Shown here piece by piece: positions 15,369 through 24,445 of a stretch of 64,000 bases of DNA. A program made the position numbers and the translations under genes. This DNA is from Microcella alkaliphila. Lineage in GTDB: Bacteria; Actinomycetota; Actinomycetes; Actinomycetales; Microbacteriaceae. Location: the NCBI RefSeq assembly GCF_004216855.1, contig NZ_SGXT01000013.1, positions 372,001 through 436,000 of the forward strand, written 5' to 3'. The first letter of the stretch is position 1. Each line of letters starts with the position of its first letter. The notes beneath the pieces are model-generated. The model was not told where the DNA came from. It searched no databases and saw only the letters and a list, made by a program, of their open reading frames with translations.

Positions 15369-16028
15369 ATGCCGGAAACCGTTGCCATCGTAGGTGTGGC
15401 GAGCCCGTACGCGTGGGAGATCGTCGAGAGTGCCCGCCGACTCGGCCTGGGCGTCACGACGATCGATAACGTCGGCAGCGCCGACGTAACCCTCCCCGGC
15501 CTGCACTACGACCCCGTCCCGTCAGACCTCGACCTTGGATCGATCGTGGGTGTCGCCTCCACTCAGCACCGTTTCCGGGCGCTCCATGCGGCTTACTCGC
15601 TCGGATTCTCGAACCCGGTGTGGATCGCCGACCCGACGGCCACGATGCCGTCCACGGCGGTGGTGGGCCACATGGCCTTCGTCAATGCCGGAGCGGTTGT
15701 CGGCGCGAACACCCGCATCGACTGCGCCGCCAACGTCAATCGGCTCGCTGCGATCGGTGAATCCGCCGCGATCGGGATGGGTGCATCCATCGGGCCGGGC
15801 GCCGTGGTCGGGGCCCGCTCGTTGATCGCGCCCCGCGCCGCGATCGGCGCCGGGGCCATCGTCATGGACGGACTGCGAGTGGGAGAGGGCGCCTACGTTG
15901 CCCCGGGCTCAGTGGTGACCGAGGCTGTGCCCGATTTTGCCGTCGTCGCCGGAAACCCCGGCCAGAGGATGGCGCCGCAAGAGCCGTGGGCGGTGGGCGC
16001 GGCCTGTCCGTACTGCATCAACGCCTGA
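15369..16028 (+). CDS. PglD/NeuD-like hexapeptide acetyltransferase
   Basis: 219 residues. A Rossmann-like N-terminal domain (VAIVGVASPYAWEIVESARRLG) is followed by left-handed beta-helix hexapeptide repeats from about residue 90 (NAGAVVGANTRIDCAANVN ... GPGAVVGARSLIAPRAAIGAGAIV) and the usual capping segment GSVVTEAVPDFAVVAGNPGQRM. The architecture matches sialic-acid/bacillosamine pathway acetyltransferases such as PglD, which use acetyl-CoA on amino sugars. No other glycan genes are adjacent, so the substrate is unknown. The C-terminus ends in an odd CPYCINA with a CxxC pair. Confidence 0.8.
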   Translation: MPETVAIVGVASPYAWEIVESARRLGLGVTTIDNVGSADVTLPGLHYDPVPSDLDLGSIVGVASTQHRFRALHAAYSLGFSNPVWIADPTATMPSTAVVGHMAFVNAGAVVGANTRIDCAANVNRLAAIGESAAIGMGASIGPGAVVGARSLIAPRAAIGAGAIVMDGLRVGEGAYVAPGSVVTEAVPDFAVVAGNPGQRMAPQEPWAVGAACPYCINA

Positions 16029-16101
16029 ACCGCGAAAATCAACGGTTCAAGCCTGAGCTGCTCCCAGCATTCGTCGGGCGTCAGCATGATGGCGGGGCCG
16101 C

Positions 16102-17286
16102 TCAGCGCTGGCAGGCGCCGCTGTCGACGGGGGCGGAGAGCTCGGGGGCCCGGGCGATCACGGGGGTGAGCTCCGCCATCGTGTGGGCGTAGCCGATGTC
16201 GTCGCGCAGTTGCGCCTTGGCGAACACCATGCCCACCACGGCGCCCTCGAGGCTGAGCACCGGCCCGCCGGAGTTGCCGGGGTTCACGGTTGCGGCCAAC
16301 GTGTAGGTGTCGCGCGGCGCGCGCGACGAGCCGTCGATCGACTCGGCGTCGATACTGCCGACGGCGAGCACCTCAGCACCGCCGGAGCGGAACCGGCCGC
16401 CGAACGGGTACCCCTGCACAGCCCCCACATCACCCTGCTCGAGGCTCGGAGCCATCGGTAGCGCCTGCGCCGGGAGGCCGTCGACGGCGATGACCGCGAT
16501 GTCTTGCTGCCCGTCGAAGTAGACGATTCGGCCCTCACGCGTGCCGATGCCTGGCAACTCGACGAGGGGGGTATCGACTCCGGCGACGACGTGCGCGTTC
16601 GTGAGCAGGCGATCGTCGGCGATGACGAACGCCGTGCCGGACTGCACCTGTCCACACGCGTAGGCCGACCCGGTGACCCGGGCAACTGACTGGGCAGCGC
16701 GCGTCAGCTCGGGGCTGCCAGCGTCGATAATGGGCGGCTCCGCGGAACCGGCGACGGTGCCGCCCAGCGCTTCGGCGATGCGGGGGATGCCCTCGTCGAC
16801 AACCGCGCCGCGGAGCGCCGCGATGGCCCGGGCGACGGAGTCGGGGGTGAAGCGGTCGATCGTGCGCAGCACCGTCGAGTTCGCCGTCGTCGACGAGACC
16901 ACGGGGATGCCGAGGGCCGTCACCGTGGACCCCGCGAGCGAAATCACCAGCACGGCGACGACGCCGCCGGCGGCAAAGCCGGCCAGACGGTCGAGCGGCC
17001 TGAGCCCTTTCGCGACGCCGCGGCGGAGCGCGTGGCCAATGACTTCGCCGATGCTCAGGCCCGCCGTAATCAACAGCAGCAGCGCGCCGAGGGTGGCGAG
17101 GGGCCGCCACGTGGGGTCCGGTATCCATCCGCTCACAAGCGGCACGAGGAACACCGCGGCGATCGCCCCGGCGACGGCTCCGATGACGGCACCCAGCGTG
17201 TAGAAGAATCCCGCACGAGCGCCCCGGATGAGACCGCCGATGATGGCGATGACGAGCAGCACGTCCAAAACGATGACAAGTGGCAC
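16102..17286 (-). CDS. MarP-like membrane serine protease (CvpA domain plus trypsin-like domain)
   Basis: 394 residues. Four N-terminal membrane helices of the CvpA/colicin V production type (about 1-120), a short linker, then a periplasmic chymotrypsin-fold domain with triad His232 (TNAHVV), Asp262 (QQDIAVI) and Ser339 (NPGNSGGP). Lengths and spacing follow mycobacterial MarP (Rv3671c), which is needed for acid and oxidative resistance and processes a peptidoglycan hydrolase. Cys211 and Cys392 could form the disulfide known to stabilise that family. GTG start with AAGGAG directly upstream. Confidence 0.9.
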   Translation of the reverse strand: MPLVIVLDVLLVIAIIGGLIRGARAGFFYTLGAVIGAVAGAIAAVFLVPLVSGWIPDPTWRPLATLGALLLLITAGLSIGEVIGHALRRGVAKGLRPLDRLAGFAAGGVVAVLVISLAGSTVTALGIPVVSSTTANSTVLRTIDRFTPDSVARAIAALRGAVVDEGIPRIAEALGGTVAGSAEPPIIDAGSPELTRAAQSVARVTGSAYACGQVQSGTAFVIADDRLLTNAHVVAGVDTPLVELPGIGTREGRIVYFDGQQDIAVIAVDGLPAQALPMAPSLEQGDVGAVQGYPFGGRFRSGGAEVLAVGSIDAESIDGSSRAPRDTYTLAATVNPGNSGGPVLSLEGAVVGMVFAKAQLRDDIGYAHTMAELTPVIARAPELSAPVDSGACQR

Positions 17287-17440
17287 CGGGTCTCCTTCCC
17301 GGCGCCGATTCTGTCAGGTCGTCGCTCGGCGCACGCTGCTGGTATTCTTGTGCGGTTGCCGTCAGAACGGCCGCGGACAAAGAGAGCCACAGCATCCGGT
17401 TGTGTGCGCCGCGCAACGAGCAGAGAAGGGGGTCCCGTCT

Positions 17441-17710
17441 ATGGCCCTGGACACCACCGCCAAGAAGGCGATCATCGATGAGTACGCAACCCACCCCGGC
17501 GACACCGGATCCCCTGAGGTCCAGGTCGCGATCTTGACGCACCGCATCAAGGAGCTGACCGAGCATCTCAAGCAGCACAAGCACGACCACCACTCGCGTC
17601 GTGGACTGCTTCTGCTCGTGGGCCAGCGTCGCCGTCTGCTGGGCTACCTGGCCGACATCGACATCGAGCGCTACCGCTCGCTGATCGAGCGGCTGGGGCT
17701 GCGCCGCTAG
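17441..17710 (+). CDS. rpsO: 30S ribosomal protein S15
   Basis: 89 residues, full length for S15, which binds 16S rRNA helices 20-22 and bridges to the 50S subunit. Typical blocks are [44 protein letters not shown] and [21 protein letters not shown]. The ATG is preceded by GAAGGGGG. In actinobacteria rpsO is usually next to pnp; here three small envelope-protein genes sit between them. A clear terminator follows. Confidence 0.97.
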   Translation: MALDTTAKKAIIDEYATHPGDTGSPEVQVAILTHRIKELTEHLKQHKHDHHSRRGLLLLVGQRRRLLGYLADIDIERYRSLIERLGLRR

Positions 17711-17736
17711 TCGATCGACACCGCGAACTTCTTCTG

Positions 17737-17781
17737 CGAAGGCCGCCCCCGAATGGTCGGGTGGCGGCCTTCGTGGTTTTT
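17737..17781 (+). terminator. Terminator after rpsO
   Basis: CGAAGGCCGCC (17737-17747) pairs with GGCGGCCTTCG (17763-17773); the inner CCC/GGG extends the stem. TGGTTTTT follows. Confidence 0.9.
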
Positions 17782-17806
17782 GGGCGTTGTCTGCCACGAT
17801 GAGCGT

Positions 17807-18424
17807 GTGACTCGTGCTTCGCTCACCCGCGCCGCGCGCGGCGCGCTCGGCACCGGCGGGCTCGCCATCATCGCCTGCGACGTCGTGTTGACGATTCGCG
17901 CGACGGGGGGCCTCGATGTGGGGGACTATCTCGGGCAGTTCACCATCCTGAGCGTCGTGGCCACGAGCATCCTGATGCTGCTCGGTGCGTCGATGGCTCG
18001 CGAACTCCGGGGAGCGGTGTACCTGCGCGCGATGGCGCTCACGGGCTTGCTCGTCGCCGCCGTATTGCACGCGACCCTGCTCGGCGGCGCGGCCGGCCCG
18101 AGCGGCGAGCTGGTCAACACCCTCCTACACGTCGTCTTTCCCGTGCTCGCCCTCGTCGAGTGGGTGACGGTGCGGTCGCGCACGCGCGTGACGCTGCTCA
18201 CCCCGCTCATCGGTCTCGCGTTCCCGGTGGTCTTTCTGGCGGCAACCCTCGCCCGGGGCGCCATCGTCGGCCGGTATCCCTACGATTTCGTCGACCCGGG
18301 TGCTCAGGGCGGCTACGCGGGTCTTGTCGGCAGCCTCGCGATCGTGTTGGTCGCCTTTCTCGCGGTCGGCGCGTTCGTGGCCGTCATCGGCGCCATTCGC
18401 GATCGGATGCTCGCCCCCCGCTGA
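17807..18424 (+). CDS. Pr6Pr family membrane protein
   Basis: 205 residues with six predicted membrane helices and little else. The segment GRYPYDFVDPGAQGGY near the last helices resembles the conserved loop of the Pr6Pr (FAR-17a/AIG1-like) family. Function unknown. GTG 17807 is chosen; a CACGAT box six bases before it may be the -10 of a leaderless message. The gene follows the rpsO terminator, so it has its own promoter. Confidence 0.72.
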   Translation: MTRASLTRAARGALGTGGLAIIACDVVLTIRATGGLDVGDYLGQFTILSVVATSILMLLGASMARELRGAVYLRAMALTGLLVAAVLHATLLGGAAGPSGELVNTLLHVVFPVLALVEWVTVRSRTRVTLLTPLIGLAFPVVFLAATLARGAIVGRYPYDFVDPGAQGGYAGLVGSLAIVLVAFLAVGAFVAVIGAIRDRMLAPR

Positions 18425-18477
18425 CTGCCCCCAGCGGCTCCCAGCCCGCATGCGGCCCGCAGTGCCACGCTGTGCCC

Positions 18478-19179
18478 ATGCGTCGCCGTCTCGCTGCCGC
18501 AGCCGCTGCCGGTGTCGTGGCCGGTGTGGTGGCCGGTGTGGTGGCATGCGCGCCCGCCGGTGAGCGGCCCGTGGCGGGGCTCGACGTGTTGCTTCAGGAG
18601 CGCGATCGCGCGGTGCTTGAGCTGCACGATGAGACCCTCACCCGGGTCGCGGGCTTCTTGCGCAACACATGGGGGCCGGTGATCCTGCCCGAGGAGTCGA
18701 TCGTGCGCCTCGTCACGGCGAGCGAGTGGGGCCCGGCAGTCGCCCGCTGTATTTCGACGTTCGGCTTTCCGGGCGTCGGCACGGCCGACGGTGGCGAGCG
18801 GCTCGACTTCAGCGGCGTGCAGGTCTCGGGCCCCCGCGAGAACTTCGAAATCGACGTCGCCACGTACCGCTGCTACGCCCGGTTCCCCGTGCGCACCCGC
18901 ATCGACGAGGGTGTTCGCCAGGTCGAAGCTCCGTGGGCTTTCGCCTACACCCGCCACACGCAACTGCCGTGCCTGCTCGCCGACGGGCATCCCGTCCCGC
19001 CGCTGCCATCGCGAACCGAGTTCGGTGACGGGTGGCGGACCGTCGACGCGTTCGACGCCTACGCCGTGATCATCGATCCTGCCGACCGCCTTCGTGCGGC
19101 CGTGCGGTGCCCCGCGCCCCTCGACGTGCTCGTCGCCGCGATCGAGAGTCCAGAGGGCAGTCGGGCGGCGGCGCCGTGA
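18478..19179 (+). CDS. Putative lipoprotein, unknown function
   Basis: 233 residues. The N-terminus is a lipoprotein signal with Cys24 in GVVACAP; its hydrophobic core is built from a 12-bp tandem repeat encoding AGVV three times. The mature part has several Cys residues (in ARCISTFGF, TYRCYARF, QLPCLLAD and VRCPAP), compatible with two disulfides, and no domain I recognise. The stop overlaps the next gene by GTGA, so the two are probably co-expressed at the envelope. Confidence 0.65.
   Translation: MRRRLAAAAAAGVVAGVVAGVVACAPAGERPVAGLDVLLQERDRAVLELHDETLTRVAGFLRNTWGPVILPEESIVRLVTASEWGPAVARCISTFGFPGVGTADGGERLDFSGVQVSGPRENFEIDVATYRCYARFPVRTRIDEGVRQVEAPWAFAYTRHTQLPCLLADGHPVPPLPSRTEFGDGWRTVDAFDAYAVIIDPADRLRAAVRCPAPLDVLVAAIESPEGSRAAAP
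18508..18543 (+). repeat. 12-bp tandem repeat, three copies
   Basis: GCCGGTGTGGTG is repeated three times with one base change in the first copy. It encodes the hydrophobic core of the lipoprotein signal peptide, so copy-number slippage would lengthen or shorten the signal peptide by four residues without a frameshift. Confidence 0.8.
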
Positions 19180-19700
19180 ACGACGACGAGCCGTGCCGAG
19201 CCGTGACGGTCGTGCGCGCCGGCGTGCGCCCCTGGGCCGACCGTCTCGCGTGGTCACTGGTCGTGGTTCTCACGGGCTCGGCTCTCGTCATCGCGGGGGT
19301 GGTGGACGGAACCATCGCGATCGTGACCCGCGTCCTCGTGATCGCCGCGTTCCTCCTCATGGTCGCCGCGCTGGCGATTGTGACCGTGCGTCTGCGCACG
19401 AGTTTGCGTTCGGACGGCACCGCCGTCGTCGTGCGTGACCCGTTTGGGGTTTCCGTCGTGCCTTTTCACGAGCACCTCGCGTTCGGTCGCTGGCTCGACC
19501 CGGAAAGCCGGCGCCCCGTCATCTGGATGACCGATCACGGCGGGCCCATCGTGCGCGTGCACCCCCGCCTTGATCCTGTGCGCGTCGAACTGTTTGCCGG
19601 TCGCGTAGCTCTCGCGGTGGTCGACCGTGACGGCGCGCCGCCCGCCCCGCCGGATCCGCCGCCCGTGACGCGCGACCGGCCGGCCGGGCCGCGATACTAG
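19176..19700 (+). CDS. Small membrane protein, unknown function
   Basis: 174 residues with GTG start in a GTGA overlap with the preceding lipoprotein gene. Two membrane helices at about 25-45 and 48-70, then a soluble beta-rich domain (about 78-150) containing VRDPFGVSVVPFHEHLAFGRWLDPE, which has the feel of a PH-like/DUF3093-type fold but is not assignable. The C-terminal tail is Pro-rich. Probably acts with its neighbour at the membrane. Confidence 0.6.
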   Translation: MNDDEPCRAVTVVRAGVRPWADRLAWSLVVVLTGSALVIAGVVDGTIAIVTRVLVIAAFLLMVAALAIVTVRLRTSLRSDGTAVVVRDPFGVSVVPFHEHLAFGRWLDPESRRPVIWMTDHGGPIVRVHPRLDPVRVELFAGRVALAVVDRDGAPPAPPDPPPVTRDRPAGPRY

Positions 19701-19805
19701 GCGGCCAGGCACGCCCCTGATAGCCTGGCTATCGGCGCGATTGCGTCGACAAGTGAATACCGTGCGCAGCAGGCCGGCTCGAAGCTGGTCACCGGTGGAG
19801 TTCTC

Positions 19806-19822
19806 CCGTTCATGGTGAACGG
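19806..19822 (+). promoter_or_regulatory. Hairpin in the pnp leader
   Basis: CCGTTCA (19806-19812) pairs with TGAACGG (19816-19822) over a 3-base loop, about 155 bases upstream of pnp. The 278-base gap also holds GATAGC-CTG-GCTATC. PNPase genes in enterobacteria are autoregulated through a leader hairpin cut by RNase III; a similar role here is only a possibility. Confidence 0.35.
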
Positions 19823-19978
19823 TGGATGTCTACTGTTGGCCAGAGCAGACACCGGCGGCGTATCCCGCCGATCGTCCCTTCCTGCCTGCTTGCCTCGTGC
19901 GGTGCGCCGCGCATCCCCTCGCGTCTGTGACGCGGTCGTCGGATGCCCGGTGCGAGAAACGCAAAGGAGTAAGACCTC

Positions 19979-22246
19979 GTGGAAGGTCCCGAAATCAAAG
20001 CCGCCGAAACCGTTATTGACAACGGTTCGTTCGGCACCCGCACTGTCCGTTTTGAAACCGGTCGTCTCGCGCAGCAGGCGCAGGGCGCCGTTGCCGCCTA
20101 CCTCGACGAGGAGACGATGCTGCTGAGCGCGACGAGCGCCGGCAAGCACCCCCGTGAAGGCTTCGACTTCTTCCCGCTGACGGTTGACGTCGAAGAGCGC
20201 GCCTACGCCGCGGGCAAGATCCCCGGCTCGTTCTTCCGCCGCGAGGGTCGCCCCTCGACCGAGGCGATCCTCGTCTGCCGCCTCATCGACCGCCCGCTGC
20301 GCCCCTCCTTCGTCGAGGGCCTGCGCAACGAGGTGCAGATCGTCATCACGGTGATGTCGATCGCTCCCGACGAGTTCTACGACGCCCTCGCCATCAACGC
20401 CGCGAGCGCCTCGACGCAGATCTCTGGTCTGCCCTTCAGCGGGCCGATCGCGGGCGTGCGCATGGCGCTCATGCCGCGTCAGGACGGCACCGGCCAGTGG
20501 GTCGCGTTCCCGAAGCACTCGCAGCTCGCTGACGCCGTGTTCGACCTGACCGTCGCCGGTCGCGTTGTGACGAAGGCCGACGGCACCGAAGATGTCGCGA
20601 TCATGATGGTCGAGGCCGAGGCCACCGAGTCCAGCTGGGGTCACATCCAGGCCGGCGCGATCAAGCCGAGCGAGGCCGTCGTGGCGGAGGGTCTCGAGGC
20701 CGCGAAGCCGTTCCTCGCCCAGCTGGTTAAGGCCCAGGCAGAGCTGGCCGCGCAGAGCGCCAAGGAGGTGCGCGACTACCCCGTCTTCCTCAGCTACAGC
20801 GACGAGTTGTACGCCGCGGTCGACGCGATCGCGCACACCGAGCTCGCTGCCGTGTACCAGATCGCCGACAAGGTCGAGCGTCAGAACGCCGACGACGAGC
20901 TGAAGGCCCGCGTCAAGGGAGAAATCGAGCAGAAGGTCGCCGCGGGCGAGCTGCACGAGGTGGCGCTGTCGCAGTTCGGTGCTGCGTACAAGGGTGTTTC
21001 GAAGAAGATCATGCGCAACCGCGTGCTCACGGAGGGCGTGCGCATCGACGGTCGCGGGCTCGCCGACATTCGTGCGCTCGATGCCGAGGTCCAGGTCATC
21101 CCGCGCGTGCACGGCTCGGCCATCTTCCAGCGTGGCGAGACGCAGATCCTCGGCGTCACGACGCTCAACATGCTGAAGATGGAGCAGCAGATCGACTCGC
21201 TGAACCCTGTGACGTCGAAGCGCTACCTGCACCACTACAACTTCCCGCCCTACTCGACAGGTGAAACGGGTCGTGTGGGCAGCCCCAAGCGTCGCGAGAT
21301 CGGGCACGGCTTCTTGGCCGAGCGCGCGCTCGTGCCCGTGCTGCCGAGCCGCGAGGAGTTCCCGTACGCGATCCGTCAGGTGTCCGAGGCGCTCAGCTCG
21401 AACGGCTCGACCTCGATGGGGTCCGTCTGCGCGTCGACCCTGTCACTGCTGAACGCCGGTGTGCCGCTGAAGGCCCCGGTCGCCGGCATCGCGATGGGCC
21501 TCATCAGCGACGAGATCAACGGTGAGACGAAGTACGCCGCCCTCACCGACATCCTCGGCGCCGAAGACGCGCTCGGCGACATGGACTTCAAGGTCGCGGG
21601 CACCCGCGAGTTTGTTACCGCCATCCAGCTCGACACGAAGCTCGACGGCATCCCGTCGTCGGTTCTCGAGGGCGCGCTGACGCAGGCTCGCGAGGCTCGT
21701 CTGGCGATCCTCGACGTCATGACTCAGGCGATCGACGCTCCCGACGAGATGGCGCCGACCGCGCCGCGCGTTATCAGCGTGCAGATCCCTGTCGACAAGA
21801 TCGGCGAGCTGATCGGCCCGAAGGGCAAGACGATCAACGCGATCCAGGACGAGACCGGTGCGCAGATCTCGATCGAGGAGGACGGCACCGTGTACATCGG
21901 CGCGGTCGACGGCCCGTCGGCCGAGGCTGCACGCCTGCAGGTCAACGCGATCGCCAACCCGATCAACCCCGAGGTGGGCGAGCAGTACCTGGGCACGGTT
22001 GTGAAGATCGCCGCCTTCGGGGCGTTCGTCTCGCTCATGCCGGGCAAGGACGGCCTGCTGCACATCAGCGAGGTGCGCAAGCTCGCCAGCGGCAAGCGTG
22101 TGGAGAACGTCGAAGACGTGCTCTCGGTGGGTCAGAAGATCCTTGTCGAGATCACGAAGACGGACGACCGCGGCAAACTGTCGCTCGCGCCGGTCATCGC
22201 CGAGGAGACCGCTCCGGAGGCTCCCGCCGACGGCGAAGACGGCTAA
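19979..22246 (+). CDS. pnp: Polyribonucleotide nucleotidyltransferase (PNPase)
   Basis: 755 residues, normal length for actinobacterial PNPase (GpsI), the phosphorolytic 3'-5' exoribonuclease. Two RNase PH domains are present; the second opens [24 protein letters not shown] and carries [26 protein letters not shown] and the metal-binding segment [21 protein letters not shown] domain ([24 protein letters not shown]) and an S1 domain ([30 protein letters not shown]) follow. GTG start with AAAGGAG seven bases upstream. Many actinobacteria have an M16 peptidase gene right after pnp; it is absent here. Confidence 0.97.
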   Translation: MEGPEIKAAETVIDNGSFGTRTVRFETGRLAQQAQGAVAAYLDEETMLLSATSAGKHPREGFDFFPLTVDVEERAYAAGKIPGSFFRREGRPSTEAILVCRLIDRPLRPSFVEGLRNEVQIVITVMSIAPDEFYDALAINAASASTQISGLPFSGPIAGVRMALMPRQDGTGQWVAFPKHSQLADAVFDLTVAGRVVTKADGTEDVAIMMVEAEATESSWGHIQAGAIKPSEAVVAEGLEAAKPFLAQLVKAQAELAAQSAKEVRDYPVFLSYSDELYAAVDAIAHTELAAVYQIADKVERQNADDELKARVKGEIEQKVAAGELHEVALSQFGAAYKGVSKKIMRNRVLTEGVRIDGRGLADIRALDAEVQVIPRVHGSAIFQRGETQILGVTTLNMLKMEQQIDSLNPVTSKRYLHHYNFPPYSTGETGRVGSPKRREIGHGFLAERALVPVLPSREEFPYAIRQVSEALSSNGSTSMGSVCASTLSLLNAGVPLKAPVAGIAMGLISDEINGETKYAALTDILGAEDALGDMDFKVAGTREFVTAIQLDTKLDGIPSSVLEGALTQAREARLAILDVMTQAIDAPDEMAPTAPRVISVQIPVDKIGELIGPKGKTINAIQDETGAQISIEEDGTVYIGAVDGPSAEAARLQVNAIANPINPEVGEQYLGTVVKIAAFGAFVSLMPGKDGLLHISEVRKLASGKRVENVEDVLSVGQKILVEITKTDDRGKLSLAPVIAEETAPEAPADGEDG

Positions 22247-22263
22247 CGCCACGACGCCTCATG

Positions 22264-22308
22264 ACGACGGATGCCCGTCCTGCTTCTCGCAGGGCGGGCA
22301 TCCGTCGT
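22264..22308 (+). terminator. Hairpin terminator after pnp
   Basis: Twenty-base-pair stem with one G-T wobble: left arm 22264-22283, loop TTCTC, right arm 22289-22308. The 3' side lacks a T run (ATGGGGG), as in many actinobacterial terminators. Confidence 0.75.
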
Positions 22309-22319
22309 ATGGGGGCTGG

Positions 22320-22718
22320 TTACGAGACGCCGACGTCGCGGCGACGGAACGCGATGACCGCGCCCGCGAGCATCCCGACCACGGCAATGAGCTTCACCGG
22401 GATCGCCGCGGCACCCAGCCGGTTGCGGCGATCGTCACGAGCACGAAGCGGAGCAGGCCGTAGGCGGCGCCCTGGGTGTACCCGGTGCCGTCGCGCGGGG
22501 CCCGCCGCCCGGCAGTTCTCGCCGAGCAGGCGAACTTCGCCAGAGGTGGGCCGGATGATGTCGAGCAGAATGCGCGTGGTGGTTGTCTTGCCGGCACCGT
22601 TGGGGCCGATCAGACCGACGATGCGGCCAGGCTCGATGGCCGGGTCGACGCCGTCGAGGGCAGCGCGGCGACCGTAGCTCTTGCGGAACTCGATCGCGGG
22701 GCGGGCGATAGGCCGCAT
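22320..22718 (-). pseudogene. ABC transporter remnant: ATPase N-terminus joined to permease C-terminus
   Basis: The first part encodes the start of an ABC-2 type ATPase with Walker A GPNGAGKTTTTR and the segment RPTSGEVRLLGEN. It then breaks. A short piece in another frame, AAYGLLRFVLVTIAATGW, and a last piece back in the first frame, PVKLIAVVGMLAGAVIAFRRRDVG, resemble the C-terminal membrane end of an ABC-2 permease. Q-loop, signature and Walker B are missing. This looks like a large internal deletion plus frameshifts in a former ATPase-permease operon. No functional product is expected. Confidence 0.75.
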
Positions 22719-22773
22719 GCCCTTCAGCTATGGGCGCTCCTCGAGGCGGTCGACATGCCACTGGTGTCCTGCG

Positions 22774-23301
22774 TCAGTCGGTATGAGACACGCCTGTCGA
22801 GACGGCCCGGGCAATGATGTGGTCGCGCAGCACGAAGCCCAGATACGCCGGCGTCGACTCGGGGTCAACGTCGAGTGCGGGGGTATCGAGCGTCGACAGG
22901 GTGAAGATGTAGCGGTGGTCGCCGTGACCAGCCGGAGGAGCGGCGCCCAGGTACCGCGGCAGCCGGATCTCGTTCGGCAGCATGACGGCGCCGTGCGGCA
23001 GTAGCCCTGCCTCGGGGTCGCCCGCGTTGCTCGGCAGAGATGTCGTCGTTGCGGGGATGCCGTGTACGGCCCAGTGCCACCACCCGCTTCCGGTCGGCGC
23101 ATCCGGGTCGTACATCGTGAGCGCGAAGCTCTGTGTGCCCTCCGGTGCTCCCGACCACTCGATCGCCGGCGATCGGTCGTCGCCACCCGCGCCTGCGGTG
23201 CCAGACCGTGCCCACGGGGAAAGTCCTGCTCCCTCCTCGAGATCGGGGCTCGTCAGCGAGAAGTGCGGCACCTCGGGCAGCTTCCAGGAGGGGTCATTCA
23301 T
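22774..23301 (-). CDS. YbhB/YbcL family PEBP-like protein
   Basis: 175 residues matching the phosphatidylethanolamine-binding-protein / Raf kinase inhibitor-like family of bacteria. Family motifs are SPAIEWSGAPEGTQSFALTMYDPDAP, the WWHWAVHGIPA segment with ligand-pocket His residues, and HRYIFTLSTLDTPALDV. Bacterial members are soluble and of unclear function. The gene diverges from the rhodopsin gene. The ATG is preceded on its own strand by AAAGGATC. Confidence 0.87.
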   Translation of the reverse strand: MNDPSWKLPEVPHFSLTSPDLEEGAGLSPWARSGTAGAGGDDRSPAIEWSGAPEGTQSFALTMYDPDAPTGSGWWHWAVHGIPATTTSLPSNAGDPEAGLLPHGAVMLPNEIRLPRYLGAAPPAGHGDHRYIFTLSTLDTPALDVDPESTPAYLGFVLRDHIIARAVSTGVSHTD

Positions 23302-23359
23302 GAACGGGATCCTTTCGACGGCCCCCGTCTCGGGGACGCGGACGTTCTTTCAGTCAGCA

Positions 23360-23395
23360 GGAAGAAAACACACGTGCACGCTAAAGCTTTCTTCC
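23360..23395. promoter_or_regulatory. Spaced inverted repeat GGAAGAAA/TTTCTTCC upstream of the rhodopsin gene
   Basis: Perfect 8-bp arms at 23360-23367 and 23388-23395 separated by 20 bases, in the divergent gap between the PEBP gene and the rhodopsin gene. The A/T-rich arms stand out against the high-GC background. A regulator-binding site is a reasonable guess; no cognate regulator is adjacent. Confidence 0.4.
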
Positions 23396-23476
23396 AGAGA
23401 TCGGGCGCACCGTGAAAGAACTTCGCCCGGCCGGCTCCCGATCGTCCGACTGCGACGAGGATCACACAACCCCCGT

Positions 23477-23498
23477 GCTCGCCGCACTGGTGGCGAGC
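23477..23498 (+). promoter_or_regulatory. Hairpin in the rhodopsin leader
   Basis: GCTCGCC (23477-23483) pairs with GGCGAGC (23492-23498) over an 8-base loop, ending 13 bases before the AAAGGAG site. It could affect translation or mRNA stability. Confidence 0.4.
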
Positions 23499-23522
23499 GG
23501 ATTCTCGATCCAAAGGAGCATC

Positions 23523-24281
23523 GTGGAATTCCAGATTGTGCAGGCGTTCTTCATGTTGGGCTTCGTCGCTATGGCGGCAGGAGCACTGTGGTTCTTCATG
23601 GAACGCAATGACCTGAAGCCGGAACTGCGCCCCGTGGCGACCTACGCCACGGTCATCGCGTTCGTCGCGGCGGTCCTGTATTACGTCATGAAGGACGTGG
23701 TGCAGTTCCCCCTCGGTGACATCGGCGTCGAGGCGATCCGCGACACGGTCGAACTGCGCTACATCGACTGGCTGATCACGACACCGTTGCTGCTCATCGA
23801 ATTCGGCATCATCGTCGCCCTCGCCGGCGCGGCAAAGAAGGGCTTCGTGACGAAGATCGTCATCGCCGACCTCGTCATGATCGTTACCGGCTATCTCGGT
23901 GAGACGGGCGTTCCCGGTGCGCCGAGCACGATTATCCTGTTCGTCATCTCGTCGCTGGCGTGGTTCTACATCATCTGGCAGATCTTCCAGATCGACATCT
24001 CGAACGGGCCTGAGCACGCTCAGCGCGCTGTGCGCATCATGCGCCTGTTCGTGGTCATCGGCTGGGCGATCTACCCGATCGCCACCGCGATTGAGCAGTT
24101 CCTGCAGATCGGTGGGGCTGACATCGCACTTGCCGTGAGTATCGCGGCGTGCATCTACGTCGTCGCCGACGTGATCAACAAGGTGGGCTTCGGCATCGTC
24201 GCCATCCAGGCGGCAAAGGTCTCGTCGGGAATCGGCGAGGTCGCGCCCTCGGCCGTCACGACCGACCCCGTCACGACGTAA
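23523..24281 (+). CDS. Microbial (type 1) rhodopsin, predicted light-driven proton pump
   Basis: 252 residues, seven membrane helices. Retinal would attach to Lys220 in helix G (VVADVINKVGFG). Helix C reads RYIDWLITTPLLLIEF: Asp82, Thr86 and Glu93 form the DTE motif of outward proton pumps, and Leu90 at the spectral-tuning position predicts green absorption. The only His in the protein is His165, so the helix-B His that pairs with the acceptor Asp in proteorhodopsin is missing. Phe140, by eye, occupies the site where antenna-carotenoid rhodopsins have Gly. GTG start with AAAGGAG four bases upstream; 37 more upstream codons are open but unlikely to be used. No carotenoid oxygenase gene is adjacent. 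Confidence 0.92.
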   Translation: MEFQIVQAFFMLGFVAMAAGALWFFMERNDLKPELRPVATYATVIAFVAAVLYYVMKDVVQFPLGDIGVEAIRDTVELRYIDWLITTPLLLIEFGIIVALAGAAKKGFVTKIVIADLVMIVTGYLGETGVPGAPSTIILFVISSLAWFYIIWQIFQIDISNGPEHAQRAVRIMRLFVVIGWAIYPIATAIEQFLQIGGADIALAVSIAACIYVVADVINKVGFGIVAIQAAKVSSGIGEVAPSAVTTDPVTT

Positions 24282-24294
24282 CGCGGGCGGTTCT

Positions 24295-24331
24295 CCGGGG
24301 GTGGGCTTTTCCGAGCCCGCCCCCGGTTTTT
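24295..24331 (+). terminator. Terminator after the rhodopsin gene
   Basis: CCGGGGGTGGGCT (24295-24307) pairs with AGCCCGCCCCCGG (24314-24326), one G-T wobble, followed by TTTTT. It shows that the rhodopsin gene is monocistronic. Confidence 0.92.
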
Positions 24332-24445
24332 CGTGAGAGAGAACGCCCGCATAACGATTGCGTGGCGGTCACGAACCCCTCCGTCGCGCAGCGTTATTCT
24401 CTGAGCCAACCCACGCGGTGAACCCGCGCCCGAATTGAGGTCGGC

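Noticed and set aside
19697-21307. 536-codon minus-strand frame opposite pnp
   Set aside because: Antisense shadow of PNPase codon bias; no recognisable protein motif.
23412-23522. 37-codon N-terminal extension of the rhodopsin
   Set aside because: Polar, non-helical sequence unlike rhodopsin N-termini; AAAGGAG sits four bases before GTG 23523.
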